Shown here: positions 1 through 10,027 of the stretch, piece by piece | How the letters are laid out: every line of letters starts with the position of its first letter | Numbering within the stretch: position 1 is the first letter of the stretch | Source of the DNA: Nematostella vectensis | Taxonomy: Eukaryota > Cnidaria > Anthozoa > Actiniaria > Edwardsiidae | Direction: 5' to 3' | Assembly (NCBI RefSeq): GCF_932526225.1 | Contig: NC_064040.1 | Span: forward strand, 126,001-190,000 | DNA: 64,000 nucleotides | The notes under the pieces: generated by a model | What the model saw: only the letters and a program-made list of their open reading frames with translations | The model's database searches: none | What the model was told of the DNA's origin: nothing | Position numbers and translations under genes: made by a program

Positions 1-164
1 AATCTACAGTAGTTTTCTAATCAGATAATTGTTTTTCTTTTAACACTCACCTGTTATTTCAACAGCCTTACTTGAGTTTGCTTGTCTCAGAAATAGACCT
101 TGCTTAATAAACAAAGACATGTTACAAACTTATTTAATAATAGGTAACAACTGCAATATTGTAT

Positions 165-185
165 GAAGAGAGTGCCCCTCTCTTC
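165..185. other. Perfect hairpin GAAGAGAG-TGCCC-CTCTCTTC
   Basis: An 8 bp perfect stem with a 5 nt loop, in the AT-rich left part of U1 and at the matching place in the other units. It is purine-rich on one arm. Whether it acts as RNA or DNA structure is unknown. The remaining 1-480 stretch shows only AT-rich sequence with AATAAA hexamers and no other feature I can support. Confidence 0.7.
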
Positions 186-509
186 CCCCTGCTATTGTTG
201 AAATTATGCTCAATAAACTTTTAACTCTTCCCTCTCCACCAGTTAAGCATTCTATGTATGCTTCCCTGTACAAAATGCACCCCTTCAAATAGAACATTAA
301 AGTTCACATACTTGTTTACTTCCTCAAACTCTTTGCTTTGTGTTTTTTGTTAACTTCCTAGGAACAAATTGAATACATATAATCAATAAATCTAGCAAGC
401 TTATTTTGCAAACTCACTTTTTTTTATTATTTTTGCGCAAAACCTATCAGGATTGAGGGGGTCCAGCACAAAGAAAAAAAAACGAATTAAAAAAAAAGCC
501 CATTGTCCT

Positions 510-520
510 GGGATCGAACC
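510..520 (-). promoter_or_regulatory. B-box / tRNA T-arm-like motif (pol III type 2 promoter element)
   Basis: On the minus strand the sequence GGTTCGATCCC matches the B-box consensus GGTTCGANNCC exactly. The surrounding CCGGG-TTCGATC-CCAGG forms a T-arm-like stem-loop with four of five pairs. An A-box-like segment TACCGATTGG(G/A)TAATCC lies upstream at about 552-570 but misses two conserved A-box positions. No convincing acceptor or anticodon stem could be drawn, so this is tRNA-related rather than a tRNA gene. It is present in all units; U9 and the inverted copy differ only just outside the box. Confidence 0.5.
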
Positions 521-758
521 CGGTCTGAAGAACAAAACGGAAACCATACATACGGATTATCCAATCGGTATGGCAGCACAAGGCTTTTACGGAAGGCTGT
601 AAAGAACCCGAAGGCCCCAAGCACCGATATTTCCGAGCGAATATGCTGTACAACACTCTTGCAAGGTTATCCCAACCCGCGCATTAATGGGGAGGACAAT
701 AACCAGGATCCCAGGTCTGTAATACGGTTACGCCACGCACAGCTCGCCGAGATTGTGG

Positions 759-962
759 ATGACAAAACATAGAGGTCTATTTGGGCGTCTTGGGTCCCTT
801 GGGGACACGCCATGCGCACGGGCGCATCTCTTTTATTGTGTACATGACATCAAATTAGCGAAGAAAAAAGACGCTGTTTTGGTATCATGTGAAAATCATA
901 AAATAAATAGAAATAAAGACGTAAGGGGGGAGAATATTGACATCTTCATATTAGAATATTGA
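759..962 (+). other. 67-codon ATG reading frame recurring in the units (doubtful)
   Basis: An ATG frame ending at TGA (960-962) stays open in all copies, inverted copy included; U26 and U27 lose the ATG (GTGGAAGAC). The product would be basic and low in hydrophobic structure, and I recognise no domain. Across copies I count roughly 18 amino-acid-changing differences against about 3 silent ones, which is not what purifying selection on a protein gives. Most likely a passive frame of a homogenised repeat. Confidence 0.12.
784..827. other. Two abutting hairpins in the GC-rich block
   Basis: Hairpin one is GGCGT..GTCCC-TTG-GGGAC..ACGCC (784-811) with a 5 nt bulge. Hairpin two is ATGCGC-ACGG-GCGCAT (812-827), a perfect 6 bp stem. 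In most copies the outer pair of hairpin one has one mismatch because ACGCC is TCGCC. In U5 position 8839 is A instead of C and breaks hairpin two. The structures are visible directly; function is unknown. Confidence 0.6.
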
Positions 963-1037
963 CAAAATCCGCAATTTTGTCTACGCTGACTAAGTAAAGC
1001 TGTATTTTACTTTAAAGGGGCAGCAGCATAGTACTGC
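931..1037. other. Direct repeat plus cluster of three hairpins
   Basis: AGAATATTGACA occurs twice, 22 bp apart (931-942, 953-964). It runs into GACAAAAT-CCGCA-ATTTTGTC (961-981, 8 bp perfect stem), then AAGTAAA-GCTGTAT-TTTACTT (992-1012, 7 bp), then GCAG-CATAGTA-CTGC (1023-1037, 4 bp). In about three quarters of the units the first stem has one A-A mismatch (CAATATTGTC). U15 breaks the second stem (TTTTAATTT, near 29060). The cluster recurs in every unit; the role is unknown. Confidence 0.65.
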
Positions 1038-1039
1038 GC

Positions 1040-1231
1040 ATGTCTGGAGTCAGTGTTTATTGTAGGCTTTTAAGTGTCTACAAACAGTTGAACTTTTTAA
1101 AAGCTGTGAATACCTTATTAAATAATATGCAATATTATATTGAAAACTATGTTAATGGACAGTTTGTGGTCATTTTGTTTGTTTTGTTTAAAGTCTCCCA
1201 CATGTACCAAAAGCTCATAAGTCAGTATTAG
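1040..1231 (+). other. 63-codon ATG reading frame recurring in the units (doubtful)
   Basis: The frame begins at a true ATG right after the hairpin cluster and ends at TAG. It is open in about 22 of 30 copies; the rest are broken by slippage in the T tract after GTCATTTT or, in U20, by a stop near 39525. Roughly four or five between-copy differences are silent and about seven change an amino acid. The predicted peptide has a hydrophobic stretch (residues 43-52) but no recognised domain. Probably non-coding. Confidence 0.12.
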
Positions 1232-1375
1232 AATTTCACTGAAGTTCATTGTGTCAGGGCTCTAGAGCTATTGCAAATCTCTTAACCATGACACTCCCCT
1301 TTTAAAGGAAAGTAAAAAAAATCAAAATTGTTGGTGGGGGTCTCTGTTGTGTTTGTTTTCTTTTTAGTTTTGTTC

Positions 1376-1395
1376 TATTATTATTATTATTATTT
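1376..1395 (+). repeat. (ATT)n microsatellite within the unit
   Basis: A TAT/ATT trinucleotide run after TTTTGTTC, present in every unit. It varies from about three repeats (U3, U7) to eight (U10, U12) and often grades into a T tract. Length differences here create or destroy long shadow frames. Confidence 0.9.
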
Positions 1396-1529
1396 TCTTT
1401 TATAGAGGGGGAGGGGAATTCAGCTAAAAATAGCCAAGGGTCAATTCAAGCAACTAGTACAAAAGATGTTTTTTTGCAGTCCTTTATTCAATATATTCAA
1501 GGTTATCATGCAATTCTGGTGTTTGACTG

Positions 1530-1552
1530 CATATATATATTTTTTTTCTTTC
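1530..1552 (+). repeat. (TA)n plus T-tract microsatellite within the unit
   Basis: ATATATATAT followed by a T tract after TTTGACTGC. The number of TA steps varies between units and is longest in U6, U25, U26 and U27. It lies between the (ATT)n run and the MITE-like element. Confidence 0.9.
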
Positions 1553-1723
1553 TTTTCATTACAAGTGCTATATGTGTAAGTGGTGACCATAGCTATGATT
1601 ACTATTATTTAGAATAATTTTTTACCTACTAAAAGAAAACAACTTGACTGCAAAACACTTACTGTAGGGCACTCGATATTAGGCATTACTTTCATGTGGA
1701 TGTAAGGTTGAAATGTCAAAACC

Positions 1724-1848
1724 TTCATTAACCCGTGAACTACGCTTTAGCGTATTACACTTTGTGGTGATCTGATTCTATTGTTTTTTTTTGTGTTTTA
1801 CTAACTATTACCGTTTAACTATCACACTTTGTTTCACGGGTTAATGAA
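1724..1848. mobile_element. MITE-like 125 bp element with 16 bp terminal inverted repeats
   Basis: TTCATTAACCCGTGAA (1724-1739) is an exact inverted copy of TTCACGGGTTAATGAA (1833-1848). Both sides are flanked by AACC, as a 4 bp target duplication would look. Inside lie a hairpin TACGC-TTTA-GCGTA (1741-1754) and a direct repeat ACACTTTGT (1757-1765, 1824-1832). It has no coding capacity. It occupies the same place in every unit that spans the region, so it joined the unit before amplification. Copies decay independently: an arm mismatch in U14 near 27892, a broken inner hairpin in U15 near 29800, an arm change in U29 near 59485. Alternatively it is simply a long hairpin of the satellite. Confidence 0.45.
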
Positions 1849-1965
1849 AACCACTCTAATTACTTACAGTAGTTTTTTTTTAATATTATCATTTACTTGT
1901 ATAATTTAGATGAGCAATACATATTTCTTTACGGCTTTGTAGAGCTCATCTCGTTCCTCAAAAAT

Positions 1966-1987
1966 AACAAACGAAATGAAGTTTGTT
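1966..1987. other. Perfect hairpin AACAAAC-GAAATGAA-GTTTGTT
   Basis: A 7 bp perfect stem with an 8 nt loop near the end of the unit. Loop variants (AAAATGAA, AAAATAAA, AAAATGTA) occur in other copies while the stem mostly stays intact. U17 has AACCAAC near 34353, which breaks one pair. Confidence 0.6.
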
Positions 1988-2005
1988 CTTATTTTGGTGC
2001 AAAGG

Positions 2006-4017
2006 AATCTACATTAGTTTTCTAATCAGATAATTGTTTTTCTTTTAACACTCACCTGTTATTTCAACAGCCTTACTTGAGTTTGCTTGTCTCAGAAATA
2101 GACCTTGCTTAATAAACAAAGACATGTTACAAACTTATTTAATAATAGGTAACAACTGCAATATTGTATGAAGAGAGTGCCCCTCTCTTCCCCCTGCTAT
2201 TGTTGAAATTATGCTCAATAAACTTTTAACTCTTCCCTCTCCACCAGTTAAGCATTCTATGTATGCTTCCCTGTACAAAATGCACCCCTTCAAATAGAAC
2301 ATTAAAGTTCACATACTTGTTTACTTCCTCAAACTCTTTGCTTTGTGTTTTTTGTTAACTTTCTAGGAACAAATTGAATACATATAATCAATAAATCTAG
2401 CAAGCTTATTTTGCAAACTCACTTTTTTTATTATTTTTGCGCAAAACCTATCAGGATTAAGGGGGTCGAGCACAAAGAAAAAAAAAACGAATTAAAAAAA
2501 AAGCCCATTGGCCTGGGATCGAACCCGGTCTGAAGAAGAAAACGGAAACCATACATACGGATTACCCAATCGGTATGGCAGCACAAGGCTTTTACGGAAG
2601 GCTGTAAAGAACCCGAAGGCCCCAAGCACCGATATTTCCGAGCGAATATGCTGTACAACACTCTTGCAAGGTTATCCCAACCCGCGCATTAATGGGGAGG
2701 ACAATAACCAGGATCCCAGGTCTGTAATACGGTTACGCCACGCACAGCTCGCCGAGATTGTGGATGACAAAACATAGAGGTCTATTTGGGCGTCTTGGGT
2801 CCCTTGAGGACACGCCATGCGCACGGGCGCATCTCTTTTATTGTGTACATGACATCAAATTAGCGAAGAAAAAAGACGCTGTTTTGGTATCATGTGAAAA
2901 TCATAAAATAAATAGAAATAAAGACGTAAGGGGGGAGAATATTGACATCTTCATATTAGAATATTGACAAAATCCGCAATATTGTCTACGCTGACTAAGT
3001 AAAGCTATATTTTACTTTAAAGGGGCAGCAGCATAGTACTGCGCATGTCTGGAGTCAGTGTTTATTGTAGGCTTTTAAGTGTCTACAAACAGTTGAACTT
3101 TTTAAAAGCTGTCAATACCTTATTGAATAATATGCAATATTATATTGAAAACTATGTTAATGGACAGTTTGTGGTCATTTTTTTTGTTTTGTTTAAAGTC
3201 TCCCACATGTACCAAAAGATCATAAGTCAGTATTAGAATTTCACTGAAGTTCATTGTGTCAGTGCTCTAGAGCTATTGCAAATCTTTTAACCATGACACT
3301 CCCCTTTAAAAGGAAAGTAAAAATATCAAAATTGTTGGTGGGGGTCTCTGTTGTGTTTGTTTTCTTTTTAGTTTTGATCTATTATTATTATTATTATTTT
3401 CTTTTTTAGAGGGGGAGGGGAATTCAGCTAAAAATAGCCAAGGGTCAATTCAAGCAACTAGTACAAAAGATGTTTTTTTGCAGTCCTTTATTCAATATAT
3501 TCAAGGTTATCATGCAATTCTGGTGTTTGACTGCATATATATATATATATTTTCTTACTTTTCATTACAAGTGCTATATGTGTAAGTGGTGACCATAGCT
3601 ATGATTACTATTATTTAGAATAATTTTTTACCTACTAACAGAAAACAACTTGACTGCAAAACACTTACTGTAGGGCACTCAAAATTAGGCATTACTTTCA
3701 TGTGGATGTAAGGTTGAAATGTCAAAACCTTCATTAACCCGTGAACTACGCTTTAGCGTATTACACTTTGTGGTGATCTGATTCTATTGTTCTTTTTTGT
3801 GTTTTTTTTTTTCTAACTATTACCGTTTAACTATCACACTTTGTTTCACGGGTTAATGAAAACCACTCTAATTACTTACAGTAGTTCTTTTTTAATATTA
3901 TCATTTACTTGTATAATTTAGATGAGCAATACATATTTCTTTACGGCTTTGTAGAGCTCATCTCGTTCCTCATAAATAACAAACAAAATGAAGTTTGTTC
4001 TTATTTTGGTGCAAAGG
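2006..4017 (+). repeat. Satellite unit U2
   Basis: Differs from U1 by GTCGAGC before the A tract, AGAAGAAAACGG after the B-box, the mismatched CAATATTGTC hairpin and CTTGAGGAC near 2805. All of these are shared with U6, 8,022 bp downstream. The opening ACATTAG is private to this copy. Confidence 0.95.
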
Positions 4018-6019
4018 AATCTACAGTAGTTTTCTAATCAGATAATTGTTTTTCTTTTAACACTCACCTGTTATTTCAACAGCCTTACTTGAGTTTGCTT
4101 GTCTCAGAAATAGACCTTGCTTAATAAACAAAGACATGTTACAAACTTATTTAATAATAGGTAACAACTGCAATATTGTATGAAGAGAGTGCCCCTCTCT
4201 TCCCCCTGCTATTGTTGAAATTATGCTCAATAAACTTTTAACTCTTCCCTCTCCACCAGTTAAGCATTCTATGTATGCTTCCCTGTACAAAATGCACCCC
4301 TTCAAATAGAACATTAAAGTTCACATACTTGTTTACTTCCTCAAACTCTTTGCTTTGTGTTTTTTGTTAACTTCCTAGGAACAAATTGAATACATATAAT
4401 CAATAAATCTAGCAAGCTTATTTTGCAAACTCACTTTTTTTTATTATTTTTGCGCAAAACCTATCAGGATTAAGGGGGTCCAGCACAAAGAAAAGAAAAC
4501 GAATTAAAAAAAAAGCCCATTGTCCTGGGATCGAACCCGGTCTGAAGAACAAAACGGAAACCATACATACGGATTACCCAATCGGTATGGCAGCACAAGG
4601 CTTTTACGGAAGGCTGTAAAGAACCCGAAGGCCCCAAGCACCGATATTTCCGAGCGAATATGCTGTACAACACTCTTGCAAGGTTATCCCAACCCGCGCA
4701 TTAATGGGGAGGACAATAACCAGGATCCCAGGTCTGTAATACGGTTACGCCACGCACAGCTCGCCGAGATTGTGGATGACAAAACATAGAGGTCTATTTG
4801 GGCGTCTTGGGTCCCTTGGGGACACGCCATGCGCACGGGCGCATCTCTTTTATTGTGTACATGACATCAAATTAGCGAAGAAAAAAGACGCTGTTTTGGT
4901 ATCATGTGAAAATCATAAAATAAATAGAAATAAAGACGTAAGGGGGGAGAATATTGACATCTTCATATTAGAATATTGACAAAATCCGCAATTTTGTCTA
5001 CGCTGACTAAGTAAAGCTGTATTTTACTTTAAAGGGGCAGCAGCATAGTACTGCGCATGTCTGGAGTCAGTGTTTATTGTAGGCTTTTAAGTGTCTACAA
5101 ACAGTTGAACATTTTAAAAGCTGTGAATACCTTATTAAATAATATGCAATATTATATTGAAAACTATGTTAATGGACAGTTTGTGGTCATTTTGTTTGTT
5201 TTGTTTAAAGTCTCCCACATGTACCAAAAGCTCATAAGTCAGTATTAGAATTTCACTGAAGTTCATTGTGTCAGGGCTCTAGAGCTATTGCAAATCTCTT
5301 AACCATGACACTCCCCTTTTAAAGGAAAGTAAAAAAAATCAAAATTGTTGGTGGGGGTCTCTGTTGTGTTTGTTTTCTTTTTAGTTTTGTTCTATTATTA
5401 TTAATATTTTCTTTTTTAGAGGGGGAGGGGAATTCATCTAAAAATAGCCAAGGGTCAATTCAAGCAACTAGTACAAAAGATGTTTTTTTGCAGTCCTTTA
5501 TTCAATATATTCAAGGTTATCATGCAATTCTGGTTTTTGACTGCATATATATATATTTTTTCTTTCTTTTCATTACAAGTTCTATATGTGTAAGTGGTGA
5601 CCATAGCTATGATTACTATTATTTAGAATATTTTTTTACCTACTAAAAGAAAACAACTTGACTGCAAAACACTTACTGTAGGGCACTCGATATTAGGCAT
5701 TACCTTCATGTGGATGTAAGGTTGAAATGTCAAAACCTTCATTAACCCGTGAACTACGCTTTAGCGTATTACACTTTGTGGTGATCTGATTCTATTGTTC
5801 TTTTTTGTGTTTTACTAACTATTACCGTTTAACTATCACACTTTGTTTCACGGGTTAATGAAAACCACTCTAATTACTTACAGTAGTTCTTTTTAAATAT
5901 TATCATTTACTTGTATAATTTAGATGAGCAATACATATTTCTTCTTGGCCTTGTAGAGCTCATCTCGTTCCTCAAAAATAACAAACGAATAGAAGTTTGT
6001 TCTTATTTTGGTGCACAGG
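4018..6019 (+). repeat. Satellite unit U3
   Basis: A-type spacer with AAAGAAAAGAAAACG, a short (ATT)n run, GAATTCATC instead of GAATTCAGC near 5431, and CTTCTTGGCCTTG near the end. All are shared with U7. AACATTTTAAAAG near 5109 is private. Confidence 0.95.
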
Positions 6020-8022
6020 AATCTACAGTAGTTTTCTAATCAGATAATTGTTTTTCTTTTAACACTCACCTGTTATTTCAACAGCCTTACTTGAGTTTGC
6101 TTGTCTCAGAAATAGACCTTGCTTAATAAACAAAGACATGTTACAAACTTATTTAATAATAGGTAGCAACTGCAATATTGTATGAAGAGAGTGCCCCTCT
6201 CTTCCCCCTGCTATTGTTGAAATTATGCTCAATAAACTTTTACCTCTTCCCTCTCCACCAGTTAAGCATTCTATGTATGCTTCCCTGTACAAAATGCACC
6301 CCTTCAAATAGAACATTAAAGTTCACATACTTGTTTACTTCCTCAAACTCTTTGCTTTGTGTTTTTTGTTAACTTACTAGGAACAAATTGAATACATATA
6401 ATCAATAAATCTAGCAAGCTTATTTTGCAAACTCACTTTTTTTTATTATTTTTGCGCAAAACCAATCAGGATTAGGGGGGTCAAGCACAAAGAAAGAAAA
6501 CGAATAAACAAAAAGCCCATTGGCCTGGGATCGAACCCGGTCTGAAGAAGAAAACGGAAACCATACATACGGATTACCCAATCGGTATGGCAGCACAAGG
6601 CTTTTACGGAAGGCTGTAAAGAACCCGAAGGCCCCAAGCACCGATATTTCCGAGCGAATATGCTGTACAACACTCTTGCAAGGTTATCCCAACCCGCGCA
6701 TTAATGGGGAGGACAATAACCAGGATCCCAGGTCTGTAATACGGTTACACCACGCACAGCTCGCCGAGATTGTGGATGACAAAAAATAGAGGTCTATTTG
6801 GGCGTCTTGGGTCCCTTGGGGACTCGCCATGCGCACGGGCGCATCTCTTTTATTGTGTACATGACATCAAATTAGCGAAGAAAAAAGACGCTGTTTTGGT
6901 ATCATGTGAAAATCATAAAATAAATAGAAATAAAGACGTAAGGGGGGAGAATATTGACATCTTCATATTAGAATATTGACAAAATCCGCAATATTGTCTA
7001 CGCTGACTAAGTAAAGCTATATTTTACTTTAAAGGGGCAGCAGCATAGTACTGCGCATGTCTGGAGTCAGTGTTTATTGTAGGCTTTTAAGTGTCTACAA
7101 ACAGTTGAACTTTTTAAAAGCTGTCAATACCTTATTAAATAATATGCAATATTATATTGAAAACTATGTTAATGGACAGTTTGTGGTCATTTTGTTTGTT
7201 TTGTTTAAAGTCTCCCACATGTACCAAAAGCTCATAAGTCAGTATTAGAATTTCACTGAAGTTCATTGTGTCAGGGCTCTAGAGCTATTGCAAATCTCTT
7301 AACCATGACACTCCCCTTTTAAAGGAAAGTAAAAAAAATCAAAATTGTTGGTGGGGGTCTCTGTTGTGTTTGTTTTCTTTTTAGTTTTGTTCTATTATTA
7401 TTATTATTATTTTCTTTTATAGAGGGGGAGGGGAATTCAGCTAAAAATAGCCAAGGGTCAATTCAAGCAACTAGTACAAAAGATGTTTTTTTGCAGTCCT
7501 TTATTCAATATATTCAAGGTTATCATGCAATTCTGGTGTTTGACTGCATATATATATTTTTTTTCTTTCTTTTCATTACAAGTGCTATATGTGTAAGTGG
7601 TGACCATAGCTATGATTACTATTATTTAGAATAATTTTTTACCTACTAAAAGAAAACAACTTGACTGCAAAACACTTACTGTAGGGCACTCGATATTAGG
7701 CATTACTTTCATGTGGATGTAAGGTTGAAATGTCAAAACCTTCATTAACCCGTGAACTACGCTTTAGCGTATTACACTTTGTGGTGATCTGATTCTATTG
7801 TTCTTTTTTGTGTTTTACTAACTATTACCGTTTAACTATCACACTTTGTTTCACGGGTTAATGAAAACCACTCTAATTACTTACAGTAGTTCTTTTTTAA
7901 TATTATCATTTACTTGTATAATTTAGATGAGCAATACATATTTCTTTACGGCTTTGTAGAGCTCATCTCGTTCCTCAAAAATAACAAACGAAATGAAGTT
8001 TGTTCTTATTTTTGGGCAAAGG
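6020..8022 (+). repeat. Satellite unit U4
   Basis: B-type spacer (GTCAAGC, CGAATAAACAAAAAGCCC, AGAAGAAAACGG) with GTTACACCACGC near 6743, shared with U8. Its right half resembles U1 and U5 (CTTTTATAGAGG) rather than U8, placing a duplication boundary inside the unit. The end TTTTTGGGCAAAGG is private. Confidence 0.95.
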
Positions 8023-10027
8023 AATCTACAGTAGTTTTCTAATCAGATAATTGTTTTTCTTTTAACACTCACCTGTTATTTCAACAGCCTTACTTGAGTT
8101 TGCTTGTCTCAGAAATAGACCTTGCTTAATAAACAAAGACATGTTACAAACTTATTTAATAATAGGTAACAACTGCAATATTGTATGAAGAGAGTGCCCC
8201 TCTCTTCCCCCTGCTATTGTTGAAATTATGCTCAATAAACTTTTAACTCTTCCCTCTCCACCAGTTAAGCATTCTATGTATGCTTCCCTGTACAAAATGC
8301 ACCCCTTCAAATAGAACATTAAAGTTCACATACTTGTTTACTTCCTCAAACTCTTTGCTTTGTGTTTTTTGTTAACTTCCTAGGAACAAATTGAATACAT
8401 ATAATCAATAAATCTAGCAAGCTTATTTTGCAAACTCACTTTTTTTTATTATTTTTGCGCAAAACCTATCAGGATTAAGGGGGTCCAGCACAAAGAAAAA
8501 AAAACGAATTAAAAAAAAAGCCCATTGTCCTGGGATCGAACCCGGTCTGAAGAACAAAACGGAAACCATACATACGGATTATCCAATCGGTATGGCAGCA
8601 CAAGGCTTTTACGGAAGGCTGTAAAGAACCCGAAGGCCCCAAGCACCGATATTTCCGAGCGAATATGCTGTACAACACTCTTGCAAGGTTATCCCAACCC
8701 GCGCATTAATGGGGAGGACAATAACCAGGATCCCAGGTCTGTAATACGGTTACGCCACGCACAGCTCGCCGAGATTGTGGATGACAAAACATAGAGGTCT
8801 ATTTGGGCGTCTTGGGTCCCTTGGGGACACGCCATGCGAACGGGCGCATCTCTTTTATTGTGTACATGACATCAAATTAGCGAAGAAAAAAGACGCTGTT
8901 TTGGTATCATGTGAAAATCATAAAATAAATAGAAATAAAGACGTAAGGGGGGAGAATATTGACATCTTCATATTAGAATATTGACAAAATCCGCAATTTT
9001 GTCTACGCTGACTAAGTAAAGCTGTATTTTACTTTAAAGGGGCAGCAGCATAGTACTGCGCATGTCTGGAGTCAGTGTTTATTGTAGGCTTTTAAGTGTC
9101 TACAAACAGTTGAACTTTTTAAAAGCTGTGAATACCTTATTAAATAATATGCAATATTATATTGAAAACTATGTTAATGGACAGTTTGTGGTCATTTTGT
9201 TTGTTTTGTTTAAAGTCTCCCACATGTACCAAAAGCTCATAAGTCAGTATTAGAATTTCACTGAAGTTCATTGTGTCAGGGCTCTAGAGCTATTGCAAAT
9301 CTCTTAACCATGACACTCCCCTTTTAAAGGAAAGTAAAAAAAATCAAAATTGTTGGTGGGGGTCTCTGTTGTGTTTGTTTTCTTTTTAGTTTTGTTCTAT
9401 TATTATTATTATTATTTTCTTTTATAGAGGGGGAGGGGAATTCAGCTAAAAATAGCCAAGGGTCAATTCAAGCAACTAGTACAAAAGATGTTTTTTTGCA
9501 GTCCTTTATTCAATATATTCAAGGTTATCATGCAATTCTGGTGTTTGACTGCATATATATATTTTTTTTCTTTCTTTTCATTACAAGTGCTATATGTGTA
9601 AGTGGTGACCATAGCTATGATTACTATTATTTAGAATAATTTTTTACCTACTAAAAGAAAACAACTTGACTGCAAAACACTTACTGTAGGGCACTCGATA
9701 TTAGGCATTACTTTCATGTGGATGTAAGGTTGAAATGTCAAAACCTTCATTAACCCGTGAACTACGCTTTAGCGTATTACACTTTGTGGTGATCTGATTC
9801 TATTGTTTTTTTTTGTGTTTTACTAACTATTACCGTTTAACTATCACACTTTGTTTCACGGGTTAATGAAAACCACTCTAATTACTTACAGTAGTTCTTT
9901 TTTAATATTATCATTTACTTGTATAATTTAGATGAGCAATACATATTTCTTTACGGCTTTGTAGAGCTCATCTCGTTCCTCAAAAATAACAAACGAAATG
10001 AAGTTTGTTCTTATTTTGGTGCAAAGG
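8023..10027 (+). repeat. Satellite unit U5
   Basis: Nearly identical to U1, 8,022 bp upstream, including the ATTATCCAATCGG variant found nowhere else. A private C-to-A change at 8839 breaks the ATGCGC/GCGCAT hairpin. Confidence 0.95.

Larger units (their letters stand above)
489..850 (-). ncRNA. Candidate structured RNA block with internal B-box and T9 run
   Basis: This GC-richer block stands out from the AT-rich unit and is present in every copy, including the inverted one. Read on the minus strand it starts near two abutting hairpins (812-827 and 784-811). It contains a GGTTAT/ATAACC inverted pair (665-670 and 699-704) and ends with a tRNA T-arm-like motif followed by nine T residues (489-497), the usual RNA polymerase III stop signal. 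I do not recognise it as tRNA, 5S, SRP, RNase P or a spliceosomal RNA. It could instead be a relic SINE or an untranscribed conserved satellite segment. Transcription is inference. Confidence 0.3.
1..2005 (+). repeat. Satellite unit U1 (reference copy)
   Basis: Used here as the map for all units. It carries the A-type spacer (GTCCAGC before the A-rich tract, AGAACAAAACGG after the B-box) and the perfect 8 bp hairpin at 961-981. ATTATCCAATCGG near 558 (others ATTACCC) is shared only with U5. GATTGAGGGGG near 452 is private to this copy. Confidence 0.95.

Noticed and set aside
498-580. A complete tRNA gene on the minus strand
   Set aside because: The T-arm is convincing, but no acceptor stem, D-stem or anticodon stem pairs properly and the A-box misses two conserved positions. 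Only a tRNA-related promoter motif is supported.
447-656. Minus-strand frames of 63-99 codons over the B-box region in each unit
   Set aside because: Their ends shift with the length of A/T tracts, they show no domain, and they overlap other open frames on both strands. They are shadows in the GC-rich block.
503-772. 89-codon frame recurring in nearly every unit
   Set aside because: It starts at TTG, not ATG, overlaps the tRNA-like block and the 67-codon frame, and has an in-frame stop in U13 (near 24692). It encodes the B-box region on the opposite strand and is a by-product of that sequence.
6178-6372. 64-codon leucine-rich frame in most units
   Set aside because: It starts at TTG, and in U1, U2, U3, U5, U6, U7, U11 and U13 CTTTTAACTC puts a stop early in the frame. 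No coding signal.
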